Part shown: piece after piece, positions 26,888 through 36,507 of the stretch | How the letters are laid out: each line of letters starts with the position of its first letter | How positions within the stretch are numbered: the first letter of the stretch is position 1 | NCBI RefSeq assembly: GCF_002287375.1 | Contig: NZ_NPOA01000007.1 | Span: 1-64,000, forward strand | DNA from: Virgibacillus profundi | Lineage (GTDB): Bacteria > Bacillota > Bacilli > Bacillales > Amphibacillaceae | DNA: 64,000 nt | Direction of reading: 5' to 3' | The notes under the pieces: model-generated | What the model saw: only the letters and a program-made list of their open reading frames with translations | Databases searched by the model: none | Told to the model about the DNA's origin: nothing | Program-made: the position numbers and the translations under genes

Positions 26888-26890
26888 TTC

Positions 26891-26966
26891 GCAGAGAAGA
26901 AAGTATAATACTTTCTTCTCTGCATAAGTGCAACTAAGGCATTCACCCAAAGGCTTGGTGAATGCC
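26891..26966 (+). repeat. Two tandem perfect hairpins of unknown role
   Basis: GCAGAGAAGAAAGTAT (26891-26906) and its exact reverse complement (26908-26923) are separated by one base. Then GGCATTCACC (26938-26947) pairs with GGTGAATGCC (26957-26966). Neither has a good T-tract, so neither is an ordinary terminator. Together with the previous hairpin they form a structured 120-base stretch. Confidence 0.7.
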
Positions 26967-27330
26967 AAGTTTTCTAACAATTATTTTGAGTATATGTAAA
27001 AATGCTACACTGTTAATTTAATTAGTGTGACATAAAAATGGAAGGTTAGTAAGTGTGTTATACTAAATAAAGAGAAGTTAATTTTCGGCCTATTCCCCAA
27101 ATTCTCTATTTCACCACTATAATTATTAGCTCAAGCCCCAATGCCTTGATAGGTATACTTCAAAAGAAAGAACTTACACCCTTGCCGAAGCCGACTGGCA
27201 AAGGTGTAATTTTGTGATGGGAGGCTTCAATTAAATGTTTGAACTGCAATAATTTTCATCCCGGCTAATGCGAGGGAAAGCTAGAAAATCTTGATGAATT
27301 TTGCTTTGAAAATTAATTGGAGGGATATAT
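26967..27330 (+). other. Spacer before the carboxyethyl-ornithine synthase-like gene
   Basis: No gene is seen. A terminator-like stem lies at 27174-27214 (TTACACC/GGTGTAA extended by TTGCC/GGCAA, then ATTTTG), about 115 bases before the next start codon, so it may be a leader attenuator. Confidence 0.5.
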
Positions 27331-28314
27331 TTGGTTAGAACAGTAGGATTTCCATTAAATTGTAAAGAAAATGAACATAGACAGGCAATGATATTTAATG
27401 ATATTGCTAAAATGGATCATAGGGACAAGTTATATTTTGAAGAAGGATATGGTGAGTCGTTTGCTATATCTGATGAGATGTTGCAAAACGTGGGTGTCCA
27501 TGTTGTTAGTAGAGAAGAAGTTTTAAAGCAGGAAATAATTTGTGATCCGAAAGCCGGGGATGCCGACTATATTGATCAACTTCATGATGGACAAATTGTA
27601 TTTGGTTGGATTCATGCAGTACAGAATAGGAAACTAACCGATACATTTTTGTCAAAACGCCTCACCGGTATTGCCTGGGAAGATATGAATGAAGAAGGAA
27701 GACATGTATTTTGGAGAAATAACGAGATTGCCGGTGAAGCAGCAATCATGCATGCATTTAGCTGTTACGGAAAAATGCCGTATGATACAAAGGTGGCGGT
27801 TTTAGGTAGAGGAAATGTTGGACGCGGTGCATATAAAATTTTAATCGGGCTTGGTGCACAAGTTACAGTTTATGACAGGAGAACAGAAGATTTATTTCGA
27901 AAAGAAGCAGGAGATTATGATGTACTTGTAAATGCAATTACATGGGATGTGAGCCGCACAGACCATATTATTTATAAAAATGATTTAAAGAAAATGAAAC
28001 AGGATTCAATGATTATTGATGTGAGTTGTGATGAAGGAATGGGAATTGAAACGAGCAGACCAACGACGATTGAACAACCCGTATATTTTGTGGACGGTGT
28101 TCTTCATTATGTGGTCGATCATACACCAAGTATCTTCTACAAAACGGCTTCCAAATCCATTAGTACACAGATAAGAAAGTATTTGCCGGTTATAATGGCA
28201 GGGCAAGAAGCGAAGGACAATATACTACGTCCAGCGATTATTCTTGATAACGGGGATATTTATGACCACAAAATCCTAAAGTATCAAGAACGAGGCAATG
28301 AATTAAAGGTTTAG
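27331..28314 (+). CDS. N5-(carboxyethyl)ornithine synthase-like dehydrogenase
   Basis: A 327-residue NAD(P)-binding protein of the alanine dehydrogenase/PNT superfamily. The N-terminal lobe opens with TVGFPLNCKENEHRQAMI, and the Rossmann motif is VAVLGRGNVGRGAYKILIG near residue 150. Overall layout resembles lactococcal N5-(carboxyethyl)ornithine synthase, which reductively condenses pyruvate with ornithine or lysine side chains. The catalytic residues of true alanine dehydrogenases are not all obvious, so the exact reaction is uncertain. TTG start with GGAGGGA 7 bases upstream. It is monocistronic, followed by a strong terminator. Confidence 0.7.
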   Translation: MVRTVGFPLNCKENEHRQAMIFNDIAKMDHRDKLYFEEGYGESFAISDEMLQNVGVHVVSREEVLKQEIICDPKAGDADYIDQLHDGQIVFGWIHAVQNRKLTDTFLSKRLTGIAWEDMNEEGRHVFWRNNEIAGEAAIMHAFSCYGKMPYDTKVAVLGRGNVGRGAYKILIGLGAQVTVYDRRTEDLFRKEAGDYDVLVNAITWDVSRTDHIIYKNDLKKMKQDSMIIDVSCDEGMGIETSRPTTIEQPVYFVDGVLHYVVDHTPSIFYKTASKSISTQIRKYLPVIMAGQEAKDNILRPAIILDNGDIYDHKILKYQERGNELKV

Positions 28315-28402
28315 AACGAACTTTTTTGGATTAATCGTTTTTGAACTTAATAAAAAAACTTGTTAAAGGATACAGGTATTATCATCTTTCTAATGAAATT
28401 TT

Positions 28403-28441
28403 AAAAACACCTCTGATATCATACAATCAGAGGTGTTTTTA
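28403..28441 (+). terminator. Rho-independent terminator
   Basis: AAAACACCTCTGAT pairs perfectly with ATCAGAGGTGTTTT across a loop of about 8 bases. Confidence 0.9.
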
Positions 28442-28458
28442 TGGAAAAAATAAAAGTA

Positions 28459-28487
28459 TGATAACGTTTCTGTTTTTGATACGTTAT
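28459..28487 (+). promoter_or_regulatory. Candidate ECF-type autoregulatory promoter
   Basis: TGATAAC is separated by 16 bases from CGTTAT, close to the TGAAAC-N16-CGTC pattern of SigM/SigW-type promoters. It lies 28 bases before the sigma gene, whose product would then drive its own synthesis. Confidence 0.5.
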
Positions 28488-28514
28488 ATATAGAGAAATG
28501 AAAGAGGGGGCATA

Positions 28515-29006
28515 ATGGCATCACTTATCGAACAATTACATAAAAAATATGCAACTGATGTATACCGCTATTTGCTCTCTTTGACAAAAAACCATCACAC
28601 ATCAGAGGAAATCACGCAGGAAACCTTTTACAGAGCATATATATTTTTGCATGATAGTAGAATTGATAATGAAAAAGCATGGTTATTTAGGGTGGCACAT
28701 AATACATATATTGATTATTTAAGAAAAAATAAACGATTTGTTATAAAAGAACAGGACTATTTCCATCAGATTAAAACATTGGAAAAATCAATTGAAGATC
28801 AATATTTATCCAAGGAAATGCTGGATGATTTACGTTTAAGCCTTGATAAATTACCAGTTAAGCAAAAACAAGCCATATTGCTGGCTGATTTTAATAATTT
28901 GAGTTATAAAGAAGCGGCAGAAATATTGGAGGTCACACCTAATTATTTTAAAATTTTATTATTTCGGGCGAGACAAAAACTTCGTGTAAGTAGTCGGGGG
29001 TGCTGA
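28515..29006 (+). CDS. ECF RNA polymerase sigma factor (SigM-like)
   Basis: A 163-residue sigma-70 factor of the ECF group. Region 2 includes DVYRYLLSLTKNHHTSEEIT and the -10 recognition helix with AWLFRVAHNTYIDYLRKNKR. Region 4 carries LPVKQKQAILLADFNNLSYK and the HTH EAAEILEVTPNYFKILLFRA. It redirects RNA polymerase to stress promoters and is coupled to the membrane anti-sigma gene directly downstream (2-base gap). By sequence and partner it resembles SigM of B. subtilis, which responds to envelope and salt stress; exact orthology is not proven. Confidence 0.88.
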   Translation: MASLIEQLHKKYATDVYRYLLSLTKNHHTSEEITQETFYRAYIFLHDSRIDNEKAWLFRVAHNTYIDYLRKNKRFVIKEQDYFHQIKTLEKSIEDQYLSKEMLDDLRLSLDKLPVKQKQAILLADFNNLSYKEAAEILEVTPNYFKILLFRARQKLRVSSRGC

Positions 29007-29008
29007 GG

Positions 29009-30145
29009 ATGAATGAAAACAAGAACGATGATGAGTGGAAGGAAAAATTAAGGAAGTTTGAGGCGGGTGAATTATCTCCATCAGAGTCTGAGGAATTTGA
29101 AGTAGAATTAAACAAACTGGAAGTACTCCAGCAACATATGGATGATCAGCAGGAGGAGGTAAAAAGAAAGAGAAAGAATAAGAAACCAACTAAACAACTA
29201 AACTTAAGAAAAACCAAATGGAAACTTCGTATGGAACAGATTGGTACAATCATTGCTGCTTTTTTATTGTTTACGATAATTTCTTCATTATTAACAAATT
29301 TATTTTTTATGACAGGTGATCGGCAGGTTCTCTATGATGATGTTGTCAAGCGAGTTTATGACATTACCAAGCCAGGTATAAGCATATCCGGCTCAAGTGG
29401 TAGCATTTCCCCTTATTTCACGAAAAATGATACGTATACAATTGATAAACAAGTTGGTTCAGGTTACCGAGTAATGGGAGAATTATCGACAAAACATTTC
29501 TTCTCACGGTTGTTTGTAGAAGATAAATACGTAGTAGACTCTGCGGAAATGCCGCGATTCTATTATTTGAATCACGAAATCCCTGAAAAAAAATTAAACA
29601 ATGAATGGTCTGCATTAGATAAAATTGCAGATGTATCTGTTTCAAATGTTTATATAACATTTGATCAAATGTATTCCACTGAAGATGTGCATAATCTATT
29701 TAATGATTATGACGTAGAAATTCTGTTTTATCCTGTGGATACGGGAGGGGAAGATGCACTGAATTATGATCCAATTGGTTTCTCAAATGAACCGATGTGG
29801 CTAGAGTCAGATTGGATTTTAGAATCGGAAACAAAGGAAGGCAATGAATCAACAGCATCCTATGCAGCTCCAAATTTTGAATATGGAGATACTGAAGTGC
29901 TGCAGACCCAATTTATGAAAGTACTTTACTTTCTAAATGATTACAGTAAACAGACAAGGGAGATTAACTATAATTTAAGATCGAAAGTGCTATCTTCTGC
30001 CATTAGCTATCTGGAGGAAAAAGGAGTAAAGCATTATGGTGCTGTTATTACTGGCCCTACATCAGAAATAATGAAAATGCAAGGACAGGAGTTTATTCAT
30101 GCAATAGATATTGATGAAAGTGAATTTTATAACTGGAATAAATAA
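29009..30145 (+). CDS. Membrane anti-sigma factor (YhdL-like)
   Basis: A 378-residue single-pass membrane protein. The cytoplasmic N-terminus (residues 1-75) is highly charged with EWKEKLRKFEAGELSPSESE, a membrane helix follows at IGTIIAAFLLFTIISSLLTN, and the outer domain of about 270 residues has the layout of the sigma-factor-regulator N and C domains. It should hold the ECF sigma at the membrane until a signal releases it. I chose ATG 29009, preceded by GGGGGTG; an in-frame GTG at 29000 would overlap the sigma stop codon. A short second regulator, like yhdK, is not present. Confidence 0.82.
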   Translation: MNENKNDDEWKEKLRKFEAGELSPSESEEFEVELNKLEVLQQHMDDQQEEVKRKRKNKKPTKQLNLRKTKWKLRMEQIGTIIAAFLLFTIISSLLTNLFFMTGDRQVLYDDVVKRVYDITKPGISISGSSGSISPYFTKNDTYTIDKQVGSGYRVMGELSTKHFFSRLFVEDKYVVDSAEMPRFYYLNHEIPEKKLNNEWSALDKIADVSVSNVYITFDQMYSTEDVHNLFNDYDVEILFYPVDTGGEDALNYDPIGFSNEPMWLESDWILESETKEGNESTASYAAPNFEYGDTEVLQTQFMKVLYFLNDYSKQTREINYNLRSKVLSSAISYLEEKGVKHYGAVITGPTSEIMKMQGQEFIHAIDIDESEFYNWNK

Positions 30146-30170
30146 AAAGCTGCCAAATGGCAGCTTTTTT
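30144..30170 (+). terminator. Bidirectional terminator between anti-sigma gene and lexA
   Basis: AAAAAGCTGCC pairs perfectly with GGCAGCTTTTT around a 4-base loop. It serves the two convergent genes. Confidence 0.92.
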
Positions 30171-30792
30171 AATGGATATTTCTATACAACCCAATCACTT
30201 TTCCTAAAATAGTTACATTCTGATAAATTAAAGGTTCCATTGTGGCGTTCTCGGGCTGCAGGCGAATATGATCTTTTTCTTTGAAGAAACGCTTCACGGT
30301 TGCTTCATTTTCTTCTGTCATTGCAACAACAATATCACCGTTTTCAGCTGTGTTTTGTTGTTTCACTATTACCATATCTCCATCCAGAATTCCGGCTTCA
30401 ATCATACTTTCACCATCTATAATCAAAACAAATAGATTATCATCTGGCCCAGCACTTGAGACTGGTAATGGAATGAATTCCTCAATATTTTCTACTGCTG
30501 TAATTGGCAGCCCTGCTGTAACTTTACCAATTACCGGAGCATATCTTGCTTCTTCTTTAGGGATGTTACTATCTTCTGATAAATTAAGAATTTCTATAGC
30601 TCTCGGTTTAGTAGGGTCTCTCCTTATATAGCCCTTGCTTTCAATTCTGGCAAGATGGCCATGCACAGTAGAGCTTGAAGCAAGTCCGACCGCCACTGCT
30701 ATTTCACGGACGGATGGTGGGTACCCCTTCTCCTTAACCTGATCTTTAATAAAATCAAGAATCATTTGTTGCCTTTTAGAAAGTTTAGTCAT
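30169..30792 (-). CDS. lexA: LexA, SOS repressor
   Basis: The 207-residue protein has the winged HTH ([20 protein letters not shown], then [20 protein letters not shown]) and the C-terminal protease domain. The cleavage bond lies in [12 protein letters not shown] (Ala-Gly), the nucleophile serine in [14 protein letters not shown] and the general-base lysine in [20 protein letters not shown]. It represses SOS genes until RecA-ssDNA triggers self-cleavage. It diverges from the SOS peptide gene across the 162-base spacer that carries three LexA-box-like sites. Confidence 0.97.
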   Translation of the reverse strand: MTKLSKRQQMILDFIKDQVKEKGYPPSVREIAVAVGLASSSTVHGHLARIESKGYIRRDPTKPRAIEILNLSEDSNIPKEEARYAPVIGKVTAGLPITAVENIEEFIPLPVSSAGPDDNLFVLIIDGESMIEAGILDGDMVIVKQQNTAENGDIVVAMTEENEATVKRFFKEKDHIRLQPENATMEPLIYQNVTILGKVIGLYRNIH

Positions 30793-30854
30793 CTATTAAA
30801 CACCTCGCTCATAGGATTTATTAATGATAGTTTACCATCATATTCCAATGAAAG

Positions 30855-30927
30855 CAAACATTCGTTCGAAAATCTATTGACAAGACCATATGTTCGTGCG
30901 ATACTACATTTATCGAACAAAGGTTCT
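30855..30927 (+). promoter_or_regulatory. SOS control region with three LexA-box-like sites and a sigma-A promoter
   Basis: Compared with CGAACN4GTTCG-type boxes (CGAACATATGTTCG), 30883-30896 matches 12 of 14, and 30855-30868 and 30914-30927 match 11 of 14 each. The best box fills the spacer of a consensus promoter: TTGACA at 30877-30882, 17 bases, GATACT at 30900-30905, reading toward the small membrane peptide. B. subtilis also has several boxes between lexA and yneA. Confidence 0.85.
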
Positions 30928-30954
30928 AAACTTAAAGAAGGAAGGATAGATAAT

Positions 30955-31711
<757 letters not shown>

Positions 31712-31736
31712 ATAAAATATACAGGCAAGGTAAGAT

Positions 31737-31770
31737 AAAAAAGCAAGAACTGTTATAGTTCTTGCTTTTT
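31737..31770 (+). terminator. Terminator of the yneA-yneB operon
   Basis: AAAAGCAAGAACT pairs with AGTTCTTGCTTTT with a tight loop. It ends the SOS unit before ynzC. Confidence 0.9.
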
Positions 31771-31861
31771 AGTGTTATAATCCCTTTTAAATGGGCACTC
31801 TAATCCTTTGGCCCAGAGCTTACTAGAAAAAAGTTTCACTCTATACAGGAGGTTAAATTAT

Positions 31862-32095
31862 ATGATATCAAAAGAAAAACTGGAACGGATAAATTCACTG
31901 GCAAAAAAGTCAAAAAATGAAGGATTGACTCCGAAAGAAAAAAAAGAACAAAAAGAGCTTCGTGAACAATATTTAAAAAATGTACGCAGCTCATTTAAAA
32001 ATGAATTTAAATCAATGACAGTAATTGATCCAGAGGGTAATGATGTAACCCCACAAAAGGTTAAAGATTTACAGGAAAGAAACAAAAAGCATTAA
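31862..32095 (+). CDS. ynzC: YnzC, DUF896 protein
   Basis: A 77-residue DUF896 protein: MISKEKLERINSLAKKSKNE, the LTPKEKKEQKELREQYL helix turn and KNEFKSMTVIDPEGNDVTP. DUF896 proteins are two-helix cytoplasmic proteins; YnzC/YneC is linked to the SOS operon in B. subtilis but its role is unclear. AGGAGG lies 8 bases before the ATG at 31862. A terminator upstream makes its expression separate from yneB here. Confidence 0.88.
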   Translation: MISKEKLERINSLAKKSKNEGLTPKEKKEQKELREQYLKNVRSSFKNEFKSMTVIDPEGNDVTPQKVKDLQERNKKH

Positions 32096-32209
32096 ATTTG
32101 TAGAAATTTAGTCATATAATCCGTATCCCAATGACTTGTGACAGGTGATGTTTCAGTATAGAATGTATAAGGATACACATTTTCTAAAAATGAAAGGAGA
32201 AATAAATAA

Positions 32210-34213
32210 ATGTCAAAAAACATTGAACAACTATCAATTAATACAATACGTACTCTATCAATTGATGCAATTGAAAATGCAAATTCAGGTCATCCCGGCC
32301 TACCAATGGGTGCTGCTCCGATGGCATATACATTGTGGACAGACTTTATGAATCACAATCCAAAAAGCTCAAAATGGTTCAATAGAGACCGTTTCGTACT
32401 TTCAGCGGGTCATGGTTCCATGCTTTTATATAGCTTACTGCATTTATCAGGATATGATGTGACGATTGATGATCTTAAAAACTTCCGTCAATGGGACTCA
32501 AGAACACCAGGTCATCCGGAAGTAAATCATACAGATGGAGTAGAAGCAACCACGGGCCCACTTGGTCAAGGTATTGCCATGTCTGTAGGGATGGCTATGG
32601 CTGAAGCTCATCTGGGTGCAAAATTCAATAAAGATGATATGTCCATTGTTGATCATTACACATACGCTTTGATTAGTGATGGTGATTTAATGGAAGGTAT
32701 TTCACATGAGGCAGCTTCCTTGGCAGGCCACCTTGGTTTAGGGAAACTGATTGCATTATATGACTCAAATGATATTTCACTCGATGGTGAATTAAACCGT
32801 TCCTTCTCTGATAACTCTGAACAACGCTTTACAGCTTACGGATGGCAGGTTCTTCGTGTGGAGGACGGAAACGATGTAAATGAGTTAAGAAATGCAATTA
32901 AAGCAGCACAGGAAAATACGGAACAACCAACTCTTATCGAAGTGAAAACTGTAATCGGATATGGCTCACCAAATAAATCCGCTTCAGCTGCATCTCATGG
33001 TGCACCTTTAGGTGGGGATGAAGTCAAATTAACGAAAGAATATTATAAATGGACACATGATGATTTCCATGTGCCTGAAGAAGTATATGCTGATTTTAAC
33101 GAGAAAATTGTTAAAAATGGTTCAGATGCTGAGAATAACTGGAATCATTTATTAGAATCCTATAAAGAAAAGTATCCTGAGCTTGCAAATGAACTAACTC
33201 TTGCAATGAAGGGTGAACTCCCGGCAGATTGGGAAAAAGAATTGCCAGTATTCGAACCGGAAAAAGACACACTTGCAACAAGAGCATCTTCGGGTAAAGT
33301 TCTAAATGAAATTGCAAAAGCTGTACCGAATTTCTTTGGTGGAAGTGCTGACTTAGCGGGATCAAATAAAACAACAATTGATAATGAAGAAGATTTTTCC
33401 CGTAAAAACTATGCAGGCCGAAACGTATGGTTTGGTGTTCGTGAACACGCAATGGCTGCTGCTTTGAATGGTATGGCATTACACGGTGGATTAAAAGTTT
33501 ATGCAGGAACATTCTTTGTGTTTAGTGATTACTTAAGACCAGCAGTACGCTTGGCATCTATCATGAATACGCCTGTTACTTATGTATTTACACATGATTC
33601 TATTGCTGTAGGTGAAGATGGTCCAACACATGAGCCTGTTGAACATCTAGCAGCATTACGTGTAATACCGGGGTTATCACTTATTCGCCCGGCGGACGGA
33701 AATGAAACACAGGCTGCATGGCGCCTGGCATTGGAATCAGTAGACACACCAACTGCATTAGTGCTTACAAGACAAAATCTTCCTACATTGGAAGGTACGA
33801 AAGAAAATGCATACGAAGGTGTTAAAAAAGGTGCATATGTCGTTAGTAAATCTGAAAAAGAAACACCGGATGCATTGCTGCTCGCAACTGGATCGGAAGT
33901 TCAATTGGCAGTAGCTTCTCAACAGGCATTAAAAGAAAAAGGAATTGATGTAAGTGTTGTGAGTATGCCATCATGGGATCGTTTTAATGCACAGGATGAA
34001 GCATATAAAAACGAAGTAATACCACCAGTAGTGAAAAGCCGTCTTGCGATAGAAATGGCCTCCCCATTCGGATGGGAACGTTATGTTGGAGATAATGGTA
34101 AAGTATTAGGTATCGATACATTTGGTGCTTCCGCTAAAGGTGAAAAAGTTATTGAAGAATACGGATTCACTGTGGATAATGTTGTTCAGCATGTAGAATC
34201 ATTGGTAAAATAA
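32210..34213 (+). CDS. tkt: Transketolase
   Basis: The 667-residue thiamine-diphosphate enzyme exchanges two-carbon units in the pentose phosphate pathway. The N-terminal PP domain has [20 protein letters not shown] and the cofactor loop [18 protein letters not shown]. The Pyr domain has [20 protein letters not shown] with the catalytic glutamate, and [20 protein letters not shown]. The C-terminal domain starts at [27 protein letters not shown] lies 10-11 bases before the ATG. It has its own terminator, so it is probably monocistronic. Confidence 0.97.
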   Translation: MSKNIEQLSINTIRTLSIDAIENANSGHPGLPMGAAPMAYTLWTDFMNHNPKSSKWFNRDRFVLSAGHGSMLLYSLLHLSGYDVTIDDLKNFRQWDSRTPGHPEVNHTDGVEATTGPLGQGIAMSVGMAMAEAHLGAKFNKDDMSIVDHYTYALISDGDLMEGISHEAASLAGHLGLGKLIALYDSNDISLDGELNRSFSDNSEQRFTAYGWQVLRVEDGNDVNELRNAIKAAQENTEQPTLIEVKTVIGYGSPNKSASAASHGAPLGGDEVKLTKEYYKWTHDDFHVPEEVYADFNEKIVKNGSDAENNWNHLLESYKEKYPELANELTLAMKGELPADWEKELPVFEPEKDTLATRASSGKVLNEIAKAVPNFFGGSADLAGSNKTTIDNEEDFSRKNYAGRNVWFGVREHAMAAALNGMALHGGLKVYAGTFFVFSDYLRPAVRLASIMNTPVTYVFTHDSIAVGEDGPTHEPVEHLAALRVIPGLSLIRPADGNETQAAWRLALESVDTPTALVLTRQNLPTLEGTKENAYEGVKKGAYVVSKSEKETPDALLLATGSEVQLAVASQQALKEKGIDVSVVSMPSWDRFNAQDEAYKNEVIPPVVKSRLAIEMASPFGWERYVGDNGKVLGIDTFGASAKGEKVIEEYGFTVDNVVQHVESLVK

Positions 34214-34229
34214 AAATTTAATACTATTT

Positions 34230-34262
34230 GGATGGTTCCACTCTAAGGAGCCATCCTTTTCT
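34230..34262 (+). terminator. Terminator after tkt
   Basis: GGATGGTTCC pairs with GGAGCCATCC across a 7-base loop, followed by TTTTCT. Confidence 0.85.
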
Positions 34263-34267
34263 ATGAA

Positions 34268-34332
34268 TTCGACAAAACTAGTGCTTTTTTGCAATATGAT
34301 GTGACATTTTTCTGAAATAGATTACGTATAAT
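34268..34332 (+). promoter_or_regulatory. Spo0A box and promoter region of sirA
   Basis: TTCGACAA at 34268-34275 is the exact reverse complement of the 0A box TTGTCGAA. TATAAT at 34327-34332 is preceded at 20 bases by GTGACA (34301-34306), an over-long spacing of the kind known from Spo0A-activated sigma-A promoters. B. subtilis sirA is Spo0A-controlled. Confidence 0.6.
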
Positions 34333-34357
34333 AGGATATAAAAAGGAGAGATTCCTA

Positions 34358-34819
34358 ATGTATACCTATTCTGTGTATTGGATAAATGAAGAAGTTGCAA
34401 AGCATTATTTTCATAAAAGTGATATTTTATATCGGTTTTTAAGAGATTATCAAAATAATCCGGATAGGATAGATCTTATAACACAATTCGAGTATATTAC
34501 AAATAGTTTCTCTGAAAAAAAGTTGGTTACACATTTTAAAAAACAATATAGAGAACAAAAGGTATTAATTAAAATAAATAGCCCCAGAATTGAAATTTAT
34601 AAAGATACGACTTCTATTTCTTTACATATTAGTGAAAAACAATTAGAATTTCGTTGTAAAACATTACAGGATGCGGAGGAAATTCTATTTCCAATACTAA
34701 GGAAATTTCAGCCGATATTATTTATTACAGGGATAAATATAGACAATTATGGTTGGATTTCACCTGTGATCATCTCCAGTAACTATCAGGAGAAACAAGT
34801 ATTGTATTCTCATCTTTAA
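34358..34819 (+). CDS. sirA: SirA, sporulation inhibitor of replication (YneE)
   Basis: The 153-residue protein starts MYTYSVYWINEEVAKHYFHK and has RIEIYKDTTSISLHISEKQL and ILFPILRKFQPILFITGINI, the layout of the SirA/YneE family. SirA binds domain I of DnaA at the start of sporulation and blocks new rounds of replication. Position between tkt and yneF matches B. subtilis. AAAGGAGAG lies 6-8 bases before the ATG. Confidence 0.85.
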   Translation: MYTYSVYWINEEVAKHYFHKSDILYRFLRDYQNNPDRIDLITQFEYITNSFSEKKLVTHFKKQYREQKVLIKINSPRIEIYKDTTSISLHISEKQLEFRCKTLQDAEEILFPILRKFQPILFITGINIDNYGWISPVIISSNYQEKQVLYSHL

Positions 34820-34877
34820 TTTACTATACTTTATAGTGGATGTTTTAAGGAGACAACACGAAGGAGGAAGGCTTTAA

Positions 34878-35099
34878 ATGGATGTAATTTGGGTAGTATT
34901 AATTGCTGTAGCAGCGTTAATCGCTGGTGTTGCTCTTGGATTTTTCATTGCCAGAAAATATATGATGAGCTATTTAAAAAAGAATCCACCTATTAATGAG
35001 CAAATGCTTCGTACATTAATGATGCAAATGGGTCAAAAACCATCACAAAAGAAAATCAATCAAATGATGCGTTCGATGAATAATCAGCAAGGAAAGTAG
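34878..35099 (+). CDS. yneF: YneF, UPF0154 membrane protein
   Basis: A 73-residue protein with one N-terminal membrane helix ([20 protein letters not shown]) followed by the family signature [20 protein letters not shown] and [20 protein letters not shown]. Members are conserved across Firmicutes; the function is unknown. AAGGAGGAAGG lies 8 bases before the ATG. Gene order agrees with B. subtilis. Confidence 0.93.
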   Translation: MDVIWVVLIAVAALIAGVALGFFIARKYMMSYLKKNPPINEQMLRTLMMQMGQKPSQKKINQMMRSMNNQQGK

Positions 35100-35113
35100 C
35101 AAAAATATTGCAT

Positions 35114-35150
35114 AATCCCCCTTACTATGATCATAGCAAGGGGGATTTGT
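35114..35150 (+). terminator. Terminator after yneF
   Basis: AATCCCCCTT pairs perfectly with AAGGGGGATT across a 14-base loop, followed by TGTCT. Confidence 0.75.
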
Positions 35151-35269
35151 CTACATTGCTTATATAATGTTAGCCTAAGAAAAGTTTCCGATATTTGTCA
35201 TATTCATTTACTTTCCTTGGGGATTCCTTCTGTTAAACTAAAAGTAGCGACGTAAATAGGGGGATTACT

Positions 35270-35974
35270 ATGTCTGAAATTAATATTTTTCTTGCCTTTG
35301 GTGCAGGAGTTTTATCATTTGTCTCACCCTGTGTATTACCACTTTATCCGGCATTTCTATCCTATATCACAGGAATGAGTGTAAGTGAAATAAAAGAAGA
35401 TAATAAGAAAATGAATAAAAAGGCTTTATTACACACTATTTTCTTCTTGATCGGTTTTTCAAGTGTTTTTATAATGATGGGCTTTATGACATCATATATA
35501 TCGGAGTTTTTATTAACAAACCGGGATGTTATTAGGCAAGTCGGTGCGATTTTAATAATTTTCTTCGGTCTTGTCATTGTAGGAATATTTAACTTCAAAT
35601 TCCTAATGAAGGATAAAAAGATTACATTTAAAAATAGACCAGCTGGTTTTGCAGGTTCATTCCTTATTGGTTTGGCCTTCTCATTAGGCTGGACTCCATG
35701 TACGGGACCAATCCTGGCAATTGTGCTTTCATTGGCAGCAACAGATCCGAATATGGGAATGGTTATGATGATTAGCTATATACTTGGCTTCTCTGTTCCA
35801 TTCTTATTACTGGCATTCTTTATTGGTAAATTTACCTGGATTAAAAAGCATAGTCTTAAATTAGTGAAAATTGGTGGATATGTAATGATTTTCATGGGGA
35901 TCGCTTTGTTCTTTGACTGGATGACAGACCTAACATCATTTTTGGCAGGCTGGTTTGGATTTAAAGGTTTTTAA
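35270..35974 (+). CDS. ccdA: CcdA, cytochrome c biogenesis membrane protein
   Basis: A 234-residue DsbD-like transmembrane protein with six helices. The two redox cysteines are in FVSPCVLPLYPAFLSY (residue ~24) and LGWTPCTGPILAIVLSLA. CcdA passes electrons from cytoplasmic thioredoxin to extracytoplasmic thiol proteins such as ResA, which are needed for cytochrome c maturation and spore cortex synthesis. A thiol partner of ResA type occurs at 42506. A good GGGGG site lies 5 bases before the ATG. Confidence 0.95.
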   Translation: MSEINIFLAFGAGVLSFVSPCVLPLYPAFLSYITGMSVSEIKEDNKKMNKKALLHTIFFLIGFSSVFIMMGFMTSYISEFLLTNRDVIRQVGAILIIFFGLVIVGIFNFKFLMKDKKITFKNRPAGFAGSFLIGLAFSLGWTPCTGPILAIVLSLAATDPNMGMVMMISYILGFSVPFLLLAFFIGKFTWIKKHSLKLVKIGGYVMIFMGIALFFDWMTDLTSFLAGWFGFKGF

Positions 35975-36060
35975 TGGATTTTCAAACTATTATAAACTAT
36001 AATTAATGATTAGACATGTTGTAAGAGATGAAACAATCTCTGTAAAGGAGAACGCTTTTA

Positions 36061-36486
36061 ATGTACAAAACAAACGATCTTATATTAAGAACAACCACAT
36101 CATTAATTGCCTTTATCCTATTGGGATTTGCAATTTATTTATTGCTTGCAGGACACAACTCACCCGGTGGCGGATTTGTGGGTGGGTTGATGACATCAGG
36201 GGCTGTACTATTAATGTATATGTCTTACGGGATAGAAGCTGTAAACAAGATGCTGCCGATTAATTTTGTAACATTAATTCCAATCGGTTTAGCAATTGCT
36301 GTTGCGACAGGAGCTGGGTCATTTTTATTTGATGTTCCATTTATGTCGCAAACTTTTGGTTATTTTACTGTGCCAATTTTTGGTGAAATTGAGCTGGCAA
36401 CAGCAATGCTATTTGATCTTGGTGTTTATTTTACCGTAGTAGGTGTAATGATTACGATAATTTTGACCATCGGAAATGATCAGTAA
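36061..36486 (+). CDS. Orphan MrpB/MnhB-type Na+/H+ antiporter subunit
   Basis: The 141-residue membrane protein matches MrpB: LILRTTTSLIAFILLGFAIY, the loop GHNSPGGGFVGGLMTSGAVL and a C-terminal DLGVYFTVVGVMITIILTIG. In Mrp complexes MrpB is one of seven subunits (A-G) and is essential for cation/proton antiport. Here no other mrp gene is near. AAAGGAG lies 9 bases before the ATG. It is 86 bases after ccdA and 21 bases before yneI, so it is inserted into the ccdA-yneI-yneJ unit of B. subtilis. Confidence 0.9.
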   Translation: MYKTNDLILRTTTSLIAFILLGFAIYLLLAGHNSPGGGFVGGLMTSGAVLLMYMSYGIEAVNKMLPINFVTLIPIGLAIAVATGAGSFLFDVPFMSQTFGYFTVPIFGEIELATAMLFDLGVYFTVVGVMITIILTIGNDQ

Positions 36487-36507
36487 CGATTAGGAGGAAA
36501 CAATGGT

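Noticed and set aside
31808-31861. Upstream extension of ynzC
   Set aside because: AGGAGG directly precedes ATG 31862, and the DUF896 family begins there.
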